A DNA stretch of 5,490 nt. Source: Sedimentisphaerales bacterium (lineage in GTDB: Bacteria > Planctomycetota > Phycisphaerae > Sedimentisphaerales > SM23-30). Each line of letters starts with the position of its first letter. The stretch's first letter is position 1. The stretch is from the NCBI GenBank assembly GCA_030640865.1, contig DAOWIP010000380.1, forward strand, positions 1 through 5,490, written 5' to 3'. Positions 1-5,438 of this stretch are shown one piece after another. Below the pieces are notes generated by a model. It saw nothing but the letters and a program-made list of their open reading frames with translations. It made no database searches and was not told where the DNA came from. Made by a program: the position numbers and the translations under genes.

Positions 1-48
1 GCCGACATGGGCAACTTGCCCGAGTTTTTTCGCACGGCGCTCGGTCAA
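1..48 (-). CDS. Possible 5' end of the next operon gene (TTG start overlapping corrected lpxI stop)
   Basis: If lpxI is read with its suspected frameshift corrected, it ends at a TGA that overlaps a TTG codon (TTGA, bases 45-48 read on the minus strand). From that TTG the frame reads MTERRAKKLGQVAHVG to the window edge. A four-base stop/start overlap is the usual arrangement of translationally coupled genes. The VAHVG could be the first strand of a Rossmann-type nucleotide-binding fold (GxGxxG would follow outside the window), and Gfo/Idh-type oxidoreductases are, as I recall, common next to lpxI in planctomycete lipid A loci. This is inference from 16 residues. No Shine-Dalgarno sequence is obvious. 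The same residues may instead simply be the tail of the uncorrected lpxI frame. Confidence 0.25.
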   Translation of the reverse strand, partial: MTERRAKKLGQVAHVG

Positions 49-867
49 GACTTCGATTGTTCGATTCCCGAAATCGCAAGGCGTCGCGACTCGAGTGACG
101 GAACCAAGAAGCTTTTGATCGGCCTCGACGACAACGCAGGATGCCCTGTTTTTCTTAAGGTTTTCGATGGTACCGGTCCCGATAGTGGGCACGTCAAAAC
201 GCATGTCCTGGTTGGGCTTGGCAGTTTTGATCAGTGTCCAGCCGCCTGCCCGGCATAACTGTCCCGCCCGTTCGATCATCTTGTCGGTTCCTTCGATGGC
301 TTCGACCGCGATGACCTCTCGTTCCTTGACAGCGATGGCCTGGCCGATATCCAGATCGCCCATCCGCTTGACAATCTCCCAGCCGAACTCGATATCGCGT
401 AAAACCTGTTCGCCGGGTTGAGTTTTTGTCATTATTCCTTCGTGGGCCAGATGTTCTTTGCAGTACTGAACGGAATCTTCCAAAATAATACCTCCCGTGG
501 CCAACTCATCCGCCAGGGCTGACAGTAGTGAATCGTTTCGTTTATCGTGATTTCGCAGGCGGCCGTACCAGATACGAAACGCCCGCCAGTCCGGCAGATA
601 TTGCAATATCCGCCAGGGCGTATAAATCCGCTGTTTTGCTACGCGCCCGACCATTATAGTGCCGGTAACACCTTCACGGCGGAGTTTTTTTATCCAGCGG
701 CCGGGCCGGGCAATCGGCACCCAATAAAACCGGTCAACGTGCTCGGCTAATGTCGGTTCCGCATGACCGCGAAAGGCCGCGCATACCACCTTCAGTCCCG
801 CGGCCCTGGCCCCGTCAGCCACCAGAAACGGCAATCTCCCCTGCCCGGCTATCAGACCTAATTTCAT
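1..867 (-). CDS. lpxI: LpxI, UDP-2,3-diacylglucosamine diphosphatase (3' end doubtful, runs to window edge)
   Basis: LpxI hydrolyses UDP-2,3-diacylglucosamine to lipid X and UMP in lipid A synthesis, at the cytoplasmic face of the inner membrane; it is the non-homologous replacement of LpxH. The sequence was read by reverse translation from ATG at 867. Family signatures are an N-terminal MKLGLIAGQGRLPFLVADGA, IMVGRVAKQR near 71-80, LRNHDKRNDSLL near 104-115, DIGQAIAVKEREVIAVEAIEGTD near 173-195, and KPNQDMRFDVPTIGTGTIENL near 217-237. Asp225 in RFDVPTIG sits at the position I recall as the catalytic Asp of the Caulobacter enzyme. A GTG at 873 with AGG six bases upstream is an alternative start. 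The start lies 31 bp after darG. The last 40 residues in this frame stop resembling LpxI: the +1 frame gives KSFLV and RRLAISGI then a TGA at 45-47, which suggests a frameshift near 115-121. No stop occurs in this frame before base 1. Confidence 0.9.
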   Translation of the reverse strand, partial: MKLGLIAGQGRLPFLVADGARAAGLKVVCAAFRGHAEPTLAEHVDRFYWVPIARPGRWIKKLRREGVTGTIMVGRVAKQRIYTPWRILQYLPDWRAFRIWYGRLRNHDKRNDSLLSALADELATGGIILEDSVQYCKEHLAHEGIMTKTQPGEQVLRDIEFGWEIVKRMGDLDIGQAIAVKEREVIAVEAIEGTDKMIERAGQLCRAGGWTLIKTAKPNQDMRFDVPTIGTGTIENLKKNRASCVVVEADQKLLGSVTRVATPCDFGNRTIEVLTERRAKKLGQVAHVG

Positions 868-898
868 AACCACGTTTTGCCTGCCCCATCATGACCCA

Positions 899-1930
899 CT
901 ACAGCCAATCCTGTGTTTTTAAGCGGTTCCAGGCCTTGTGTATGTGAGCGGATTTGAAAGTCAGTTTCTTTCTACGGCTCCAACTTAGTATTTTGTTAAC
1001 CGCATCTTCGGCATTCATAGCGGGATTATTTTCCTCGGTAGCTACCCAATGAACAGAGGCCAGAAGCTCCATACCGTAAGGGGTTTCGAAACCTTCGATC
1101 AGATGGCTGACTTTTTCGAGCCGACTACGAGTTTCTGGTTGATCAGACAATACCCTATCGGCTGTCTCAGCGGCATTGGGTAACAGATAAATTTGAGCAT
1201 TTCTGCTGCGGTCGCCATAGCCTCGAATATAATGTCCTTCAATCTGTTGTAGAACAAAGTTTAAATTCTCAGCATAAGGGCCGTATTTGTACTTGCTATA
1301 ATTTAATCGCAGTGGCTGACCGGCAGCCTGCAGGAAATAGGCAAGTTTCTGTATTTCTAACAGGCTTAGTCTGTAGCCGGGTATTGCATATTGTTGAAGT
1401 AGTTTTATGAACAAAGCCTTTGATAGTGTCATTTTAGGCTTCTTTGTTTTTACAGGCATGGCGTCAGCTTGCGGGGCACCCTTCGGCTCAAAGAGAAATA
1501 CATTCACTTCAGGCAGCTTTTCAAAAGCTGATTCTATCATAGGTTGAACTTCCGTCCACTTGAGGCCGCCGTAACCACAACCGAGTGGTGGTACCGCAAT
1601 AGAGGTGATCCCAAGTTTGCGAATCTCTTCGACAAGAGACCGCAAGCCTGCTCTGACGTCGGAAAGCTTGGATTTGCCCTTCCAGTGTTTTTTAGTTGGA
1701 AAGTTTATAATATATTTGGGATTGATCATACTGCCGGTATGAAAAATAAACATTTTTCCGGGGACAACTAATTCACTTTTACAGGCTTTTTCATAAGCCT
1801 TAAAGTTTTCAGGGAATGCCTGCTTGAACTGGAGAGCGATTCCTTTGCCCATAACTCCGACGCAATTGACGGTGTTCACCAATGCCTCGGCATCCGCTTT
1901 CAATAAATTATCTTGTTTTAGTTTTATCAT
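899..1930 (-). CDS. darG: DarG antitoxin, DNA ADP-ribose glycohydrolase (macro domain plus toxin-binding domain)
   Basis: DarG reverses the ADP-ribosylation of thymidine in DNA made by the toxin DarT and also binds DarT directly. The 343-residue protein is of normal DarG length. Residues 1-150 form the macro domain: LVNTVNCVGVMGKGIALQFK (17-36) is the ADP-ribose-binding start, INFPTKKHW (75-83) carries Lys80, which matches the catalytic lysine of Thermus DarG, and VPPLGCGYGGLKW (113-125) is the second ligand loop. A charged linker follows (about 151-168), then a helical C-terminal domain (168-343) with IQKLAYFLQ and KYGPYAENLNFVLQQIEG, the DarT-binding part in known pairs. I chose ATG 1930 over an upstream start at 1954 because AAAGGG (1938-1943) lies seven bases before it and MIKLKQDN is the family's usual start. 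The darT remnant ends 11 bp upstream. All visible key residues are intact, although its toxin is not. Confidence 0.93.
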   Translation of the reverse strand: MIKLKQDNLLKADAEALVNTVNCVGVMGKGIALQFKQAFPENFKAYEKACKSELVVPGKMFIFHTGSMINPKYIINFPTKKHWKGKSKLSDVRAGLRSLVEEIRKLGITSIAVPPLGCGYGGLKWTEVQPMIESAFEKLPEVNVFLFEPKGAPQADAMPVKTKKPKMTLSKALFIKLLQQYAIPGYRLSLLEIQKLAYFLQAAGQPLRLNYSKYKYGPYAENLNFVLQQIEGHYIRGYGDRSRNAQIYLLPNAAETADRVLSDQPETRSRLEKVSHLIEGFETPYGMELLASVHWVATEENNPAMNAEDAVNKILSWSRRKKLTFKSAHIHKAWNRLKTQDWL

Positions 1931-1937
1931 GACCTGG

Positions 1938-1943
1938 CCCTTT
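1938..1943 (-). promoter_or_regulatory. Ribosome binding site of darG
   Basis: AAAGGG on the minus strand, overlapping the TAA stop of the darT remnant and seven bases before ATG 1930. It settles the darG start and would couple its translation to that of darT. Confidence 0.6.
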
Positions 1944-2205
1944 AATAGTACCATTCCCGGCGAATATTAATAACAGGTTTGTGTTCGGCTTCTGCTAAAA
2001 TATCCTCAGCCTGGGATTTGACAGATGAGTTTACCACGCCTATATCAGAAATCAAGAGCCACGGGCAAAAATCCTTAACCAGAAATTCAGCCTGCCTGCG
2101 GCGTTTACGGTCCGGATCGACGTCGGTATCACGCCAGTAGCGATCTTCCATGATTTCCCAGTCAACTTGATCAAGATTGTCCAAATCGTCGTAAAACTCA
2201 GATAT
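1942..2205 (-). pseudogene. darT: darT remnant: C-terminal part of the DNA ADP-ribosyltransferase toxin
   Basis: DarT transfers ADP-ribose from NAD+ to thymidine in single-stranded DNA. The readable part is SEFYDDLDNLDQVDWEIM, then RYWRDTDVDPDRKRRRQAEFLVKDF and a tail ending REWYY, which is the conserved C-terminal part of DarT. It includes the Glu of QAEFLV, the catalytic Glu of the family, 47 residues from the C-terminus, as expected for a roughly 210-residue toxin. About 120 N-terminal residues are missing, including the NAD-binding region and catalytic Arg. The DarT-like frame is open up to a TAG at 2227-2229, but similarity begins at about 2200, exactly where the upstream nuclease-like gene stops. 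No AUG precedes the conserved part; a TTG at 2184 has no clear ribosome binding site. The product, if made, should be enzymatically dead. The TAA stop is 11 bp before darG, so the native darT-darG arrangement is kept at this end. Confidence 0.88.
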
Positions 2206-3205
2206 TTCCCTTTTTCCCCTCCCAAGCTAAAAACAGTTCATCAAATGAAAAGAACTTCTTGCTTAACCATCCGGTTCCTTTTTGCAGGCGATCTTTTTTT
2301 ACTGGTGGATTAAATACGAGTCTTGGTTCTCCAAGGAATAAGAAACTTCTTTTTATATTATTTTTAAAATCCTTTTTTTTGTGAATTGGTTCTAGTGAAG
2401 ACTTGTGCTTGTTAAGCCAGTTTTTGCCTCGAATCGATTGGATGATTTTCATTAAATCCTGCCATTTCTCTACAACTTCAACTGTTTCAATCCGAGCTAT
2501 ATAACTTAATCCAACTCGAACTCCGGGATAATTCATAGAAATTTTCTGGCCGAAGTGAGGAGCAAAATACAAAGCTTCGGGTAATCTACTATTCTTTTCG
2601 TAACCACATCCATACAATTGAGCTCTCAAGAAAAGGACAAGACTAGCTGGCTCATTAATTTCTCTTGCATATATTTCGACAGACTCTCTTGTTTTTATCA
2701 TGTGATATTTCTCCATATAACTTAAAAGATCCATGCTTACAAATCTTACTCTGGGATCCGATGACTTGGAAAGTTCCGTAAGCAACTTACCGATTTCGCG
2801 CCATTGCATGTACCGAATATTCCTCAATTTACTTTCTCGACTTGATGGTACATATTGAGTTAAAAGAACTCGCCATTTGGCTTTGTACTCCATTGCCTGC
2901 TGGTAAGGATTAGTTCCATCTGCTTTTGCTTCGATAACTCCTATCCCCTTAGTGGTCGTTATTAAAATATCAGATCGGCCCTGGGAATGAACCGTTTCTA
3001 ATGAAATTGAAAGTGCCGTTCCCTTAAAACCAAACTTTTTTATGAAGTGGTCAGGAGCAAGTGCGACCAAATAACCCAAAATTGCCGTAATGCGAGTTTC
3101 TTTCAAAGATTGTCCAAATGCCCCGGACAAACTTGATACAATATCACCTCCCCTTAATAACTGAATCTGCTCTAACTCATTTTGACCGTCGTTTTTTTTA
3201 GACAT
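2198..3205 (-). CDS. PD-(D/E)XK nuclease-like protein of unknown function
   Basis: I do not recognise the 335-residue family as a whole. Residues 30-110 show the layout of a PD-(D/E)XK nuclease core: Glu37 in a helix (SLKETRITAILGYLV), Asp79 in GRSDILI, Glu92 and Lys94 in GVIEAKAD, and Gln103 in NPYQQAMEY. This order (E...D...ExK...Q) fits the metal-dependent active site of restriction and repair nucleases. The remaining 220 residues have no motif I know; the C-terminal third is rich in Lys and aromatic residues, suggesting nucleic acid binding. There is no signal peptide or membrane segment. The ATG at 3205 is 10 bp after the four-cysteine gene and lacks a strong ribosome binding site, so coupling is likely. 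The gene is visibly AT-richer than lpxD and lpxI, a sign of transfer. Its stop overlaps the start of the darT remnant. A8 runs lie at codons 3-5 and near 2373-2380. Confidence 0.8.
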   Translation of the reverse strand: MSKKNDGQNELEQIQLLRGGDIVSSLSGAFGQSLKETRITAILGYLVALAPDHFIKKFGFKGTALSISLETVHSQGRSDILITTTKGIGVIEAKADGTNPYQQAMEYKAKWRVLLTQYVPSSRESKLRNIRYMQWREIGKLLTELSKSSDPRVRFVSMDLLSYMEKYHMIKTRESVEIYAREINEPASLVLFLRAQLYGCGYEKNSRLPEALYFAPHFGQKISMNYPGVRVGLSYIARIETVEVVEKWQDLMKIIQSIRGKNWLNKHKSSLEPIHKKKDFKNNIKRSFLFLGEPRLVFNPPVKKDRLQKGTGWLSKKFFSFDELFLAWEGKKGNI

Positions 3206-3215
3206 TATTTATTGC

Positions 3216-3425
3216 TCAATCACTGTGGGCGTCGAGAGTCTTGTCGATTTCTCCATTTGGCAGCATATTATCGGGATGGTAATCGCCTTGCTCTTCTAAT
3301 TGGTATCTCTTGCAATTCTTCCAATTATCATCGGACTTACAATATTCTTTTGCCCATTTGTTTGAGAGCTTTCCTTGTTCCTCAAGTCCTCTCAAAGGGC
3401 AGACGTTATACCATTTACAACTCAT
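3216..3425 (-). CDS. Small four-cysteine protein, probable metal-binding, unknown function
   Basis: The 69-residue product has Cys3, Cys9, Cys29 and Cys38 (C-x5-C-x19-C-x8-C) in MSCKWYNVCPLR, EYC and WKNCKRYQLEEQG, followed by YHPDNMLPNGEID. Four spaced cysteines in so small a protein suggest a bound zinc ion or iron-sulphur cluster. The pattern resembles short conserved proteins (CKWY..CP, YC, NC.RYQ.EE.G, HPDNMLP.G) that I recall as uncharacterised and found in diverse bacteria and archaea; I cannot assign a role. The ATG at 3425 is 27 bp after the lpxD stop with no convincing ribosome binding site or promoter between, so it probably depends on lpxD transcription. It lies 10 bp before the nuclease-like gene, and the two look like one module. 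The conserved character and tight packing support a real gene rather than a chance frame. Confidence 0.75.
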   Translation of the reverse strand: MSCKWYNVCPLRGLEEQGKLSNKWAKEYCKSDDNWKNCKRYQLEEQGDYHPDNMLPNGEIDKTLDAHSD

Positions 3426-3452
3426 TTTAGTATTTTGCAGGCTGACCTGAAA

Positions 3453-4481
3453 TTAATTCCCTTTAATCAGATGCCGCATGGTCTTGTCCAGTTCGCGGAG
3501 TTTTTTGCGGAATTCGGGTAGTTCCTTCAACAGCAATAGAGATCGTTTGGCCTGCGTGATCGGCTGGGCGGGGGAACCGGCGACAGCCTGGCCCGCTTCG
3601 ATGTTATTAGTAACGCCTGCCTGGGCGCCGATTTTTACGCCGTCGCCGATTTTGATATGGCCGACAACGCCGACCTGGCCGGCGAAAACACAATATTGAC
3701 CGACCTCGACACTGCCTGCTATGCCCACCTGCGCCACCAGTAAACAGTTAGGCCCGATTTTCGTACCGTGGCCGATTGCGATCAGGTTGCTCATTTTGGT
3801 ACCATGGCCGATAACGGTATCGCCGAGCGTACCTCGGTCGATGGAGCAGTTAGCGCCGATTTCCACATCGTCTTCGATTACTACTCCGCCGATCTGCGGT
3901 ATTTTATGATGTACGCCGTCGTGCGTGGCATAGCCGAACCCGTCCTGGCCGACAACTGTGCCTGAATGAATCGTTACCCTGTCGCCAATCGTGCAGCCGT
4001 CATAAATCGTAACATTCGGATAGAGGATACAGTCCCGGCCGATTTTACTTCCCGGCCCGACCGTACAGTTTGGATAAATCCGGGTATTGTCGCCGATCAC
4101 AGCGTCGTCGGATATACAGACGAAATCGTGAATATCGACATCTGTCCCGATTCGGGCCGAGTTGGCGACGCTTGCCCCGGCGCTGACGCCGATTTTTTCG
4201 TGTTCACGGTAGCCGTATAGTTGGACTACAATCTGCATAAAGGCATAATAGGGATCAAGGCATCGGATCAGGGTCTTGCCCTTGGTATTGTTATCCTGCC
4301 CTACTACCACGACTGACGCGGCGGTAGTCTCTAAATCCTTTTCGTATTTAAGGTTTGCCAGGAAGCTCACATCGCCGGGGCCGGCTTCATTGAGCGTAGC
4401 CGCACCGGTTACTTTGATGGTTTCGTCTCCCACTACCTCGCCACCGACATGCTCGGCCAACTCTTTTACCGTCTTAACCAC
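3453..4481 (-). CDS. lpxD: LpxD, UDP-3-O-acylglucosamine N-acyltransferase
   Basis: LpxD transfers a hydroxyacyl chain from acyl carrier protein to the 2-amino group of UDP-3-O-acylglucosamine, the third step of lipid A synthesis, as a cytosolic homotrimer. The 342-residue length equals that of E. coli LpxD. Residues 1-95 are the N-terminal uridine-binding domain (AATLNEAGPGDVSFLAN near 27-43); 96-305 form the left-handed beta helix with many hexapeptide repeats (IGxxxxI type); 310-342 are the C-terminal helix (LLLLKELPEFRKKLRELDKTM). His238 in NLIAIGHGTKIGPNC aligns with the catalytic His239 of E. coli. GFGYATHDGVHHKIPQIGGV (181-200) is a strong family signature. The start is GTG at 4481 with AAAGGCGAG five to nine bases upstream. 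Genes that usually accompany lpxD in many lipid A operons (lpxC, fabZ, lpxA) do not follow; an accessory block does. Confidence 0.96.
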   Translation of the reverse strand: MVKTVKELAEHVGGEVVGDETIKVTGAATLNEAGPGDVSFLANLKYEKDLETTAASVVVVGQDNNTKGKTLIRCLDPYYAFMQIVVQLYGYREHEKIGVSAGASVANSARIGTDVDIHDFVCISDDAVIGDNTRIYPNCTVGPGSKIGRDCILYPNVTIYDGCTIGDRVTIHSGTVVGQDGFGYATHDGVHHKIPQIGGVVIEDDVEIGANCSIDRGTLGDTVIGHGTKMSNLIAIGHGTKIGPNCLLVAQVGIAGSVEVGQYCVFAGQVGVVGHIKIGDGVKIGAQAGVTNNIEAGQAVAGSPAQPITQAKRSLLLLKELPEFRKKLRELDKTMRHLIKGN

Positions 4482-4500
4482 TGTTCTCGCCTTTCGTTCA

Positions 4501-4509
4501 ATTATACCA
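4501..4509 (-). promoter_or_regulatory. Possible second lpxD promoter (extended -10)
   Basis: TGGTATAAT on the minus strand is an extended -10 (TGn followed by TATAAT). It would start transcription near 4494, leaving a leader of about 13 bases with the ribosome binding site. The -35 region (CGGGAA) is poor, so activity would rely on the extended motif. Confidence 0.4.
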
Positions 4510-4527
4510 ATCCCGGTTTAAATTTCC

Positions 4528-4541
4528 CGATATGGGTATCG
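4528..4541. promoter_or_regulatory. Operator-like palindrome in the lpxD leader
   Basis: CGATA-TGGG-TATCG is a perfect 5-bp inverted repeat between the main lpxD promoter and the possible second one. It could bind a regulator or form a small hairpin in the long leader RNA. It is too short to be sure it is not chance. Confidence 0.25.
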
Positions 4542-4563
4542 AAAACCACTATTGCAAAGAATT

Positions 4564-4591
4564 ATTATAATTGTATTTAAGGTCAAGTCAA
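4564..4591 (-). promoter_or_regulatory. Main lpxD promoter, sigma70 type
   Basis: On the minus strand TTGACT (4586-4591) and a perfect TATAAT (4564-4569) are separated by 16 bases in an AT-rich stretch. Transcription would begin near 4557, giving a leader of about 75 bases before the GTG of lpxD. This is the only strong promoter I see in the window, and genes down to lpxI follow with gaps of 31 bp or less, so it may drive the whole set. Confidence 0.65.
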
Positions 4592-4640
4592 CCCGGTAAT
4601 CAGAGACACTAAAATCCTGAAGTGTAGGCCGCCTATTCCT

Positions 4641-5276
4641 TCACGGGTAACCGGCGGAAAGGACTTTTCGGCAGGCTTTGGTGTCGGCTTTCACATTATA
4701 CTCGGCGGAGATTTTTTTTCTGCCGCCATAACCAACTCGTACACTGCCGTGCATGCCAACAAAGCGGGCTCGCTGGGCGATTCTCGGTTCGCGTTTGAGG
4801 GCCTCGGCAATATTAGGCAGCGGACCAACAGCGATTAAGGTTATCGGTTCCGGTGATTGCATAATAGTGTCGATGATGGCCTGCACTCCATCTTTATAGA
4901 CCTTTCCCGGATAGGACTTTAGATCATACCCTTTAATCCAGTCCGACTGCCGGCCTCCGCCGGTTTTGTTGACGGTTAGACCGATGCCGATGGGTATGTC
5001 TGTGCGACCGGCGCGCTCGATGAATTTCCCGAACAGACTGGTTCGATAACTGGGTTTGCCCATATCTCCGACGACGAGTTTGACGTCGAATTCCGGACTT
5101 TTCAAGAGAAAACCCAGTGCCCAGGTATCGTCGATGTCATCTCCGATATCCGAGTCGTAAATTACCGGAATCTTTTTAGAAGCCGTCCGGGGAGAGTTCC
5201 CGGCATGTACCATAGGGACACATAAACCACCAGCAATAAAAATGCTTACTATTAAACTGGATATCACTTGGAACAT
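4641..5276 (-). CDS. Nucleoside-hydrolase-family protein, exported, C-terminally truncated
   Basis: Nucleoside hydrolases cleave the N-glycosidic bond of ribonucleosides using a Ca2+ ion held by N-terminal aspartates. The start ATG 5276 is fixed by AAGGAG (5283-5288) six bases upstream; a longer frame to 5384 has no such site and would bury the signal peptide. Residues 1-25 are a signal peptide (hydrophobic core, VHA end), so the product is exported. VIYDSDIGDDIDDTWAL (38-54) is a variant of the DTDPGxDDAxAL calcium site, ERAGRTDIPIGIG (87-99) and ITLIAVGPLPNIAEAL (145-160) are family motifs, and AEYNVKADTKACRKVL (191-206) matches the AEfNi..Dp.AA motif. It stops at 211 residues; the family usually has 300 or more. 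The missing part carries the catalytic His and last metal ligand. No continuation is seen in other frames downstream, so this is a sharp truncation and probably inactive. Confidence 0.8.
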   Translation of the reverse strand: MFQVISSLIVSIFIAGGLCVPMVHAGNSPRTASKKIPVIYDSDIGDDIDDTWALGFLLKSPEFDVKLVVGDMGKPSYRTSLFGKFIERAGRTDIPIGIGLTVNKTGGGRQSDWIKGYDLKSYPGKVYKDGVQAIIDTIMQSPEPITLIAVGPLPNIAEALKREPRIAQRARFVGMHGSVRVGYGGRKKISAEYNVKADTKACRKVLSAGYP

Positions 5277-5282
5277 AACAAT

Positions 5283-5288
5283 CTCCTT
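5283..5288 (-). promoter_or_regulatory. Ribosome binding site of the nucleoside hydrolase gene
   Basis: AAGGAG on the minus strand, six bases before ATG 5276. It is the best Shine-Dalgarno sequence in the window and decides the start of this gene. Confidence 0.75.
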
Positions 5289-5303
5289 CACATAATAAAT
5301 TCT

Positions 5304-5438
5304 TTGTAACATTTTAGCCATCTGCGGCAATTTAGAAAAATCGTACAAGAGCACCTCTCTGAAATACAGAAAGGCGCCACCCAAGAGGTTTTAATCACAA
5401 GCTGGAAGCTTGTGCTACATTTGGCTAAAATGTTACAA
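5304..5438. mobile_element. 135-bp MITE-like element with 17-bp perfect terminal inverted repeats
   Basis: TTGTAACATTTTAGCCA at 5304-5320 and its exact reverse complement at 5422-5438 bound 101 bases with no coding content. TTCT abuts both outer ends (5300-5303 and 5439-5442), as a 4-bp target duplication would. Inside lie a second inverted pair ACCTCT (5353-5358) / AGAGGT (5384-5389), a TCTG/CAGA pair within it, and a CACAAGCT palindrome. Short size, perfect ends, flanking direct repeat and no gene fit a non-autonomous transposable element. Alternatively, as RNA on the minus strand it would be a folded leader ending about 15 bases before the ribosome binding site of the nucleoside hydrolase gene. 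Confidence 0.55.
5396..5414. repeat. REP-like palindrome CACAAGCT-GGA-AGCTTGTG
   Basis: Perfect 8-bp arms with a 3-base loop, followed by CTACA. Palindromes of the type 'CACAAGCTGGAAGCTTGTG' look to me like a dispersed intergenic repeat of some bacterial genomes; one copy alone cannot prove that. There is no T-run after it in either direction, so a terminator is unlikely. Confidence 0.45.

Noticed and set aside
7..750. Open frames on the plus strand of 67-84 codons
   Set aside because: They lie opposite lpxI, whose frame has strong family motifs throughout; their own translations show no domain or codon pattern of a gene.
1931..1954. Upstream start for darG giving eight more residues (MVLLKGQV)
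   Set aside because: It would overlap the darT remnant, has no ribosome binding site, and MIKLKQDN after AAAGGG is the usual DarG start.
3478..4521. Several plus-strand open frames opposite lpxD
   Set aside because: They are shadows of the hexapeptide-repeat coding sequence; the GC-rich repeated codons keep other frames open.
4625..4635. Palindrome TAGGCCGCCTA after the truncated gene as a terminator
   Set aside because: The stem is only 4-5 bp with almost no loop and there is no T-run after it.
5277..5384. Longer N-terminus for the nucleoside hydrolase protein
   Set aside because: It would place 36 residues before the signal peptide, runs through the inverted-repeat element, and lacks a ribosome binding site, whereas ATG 5276 has AAGGAG.
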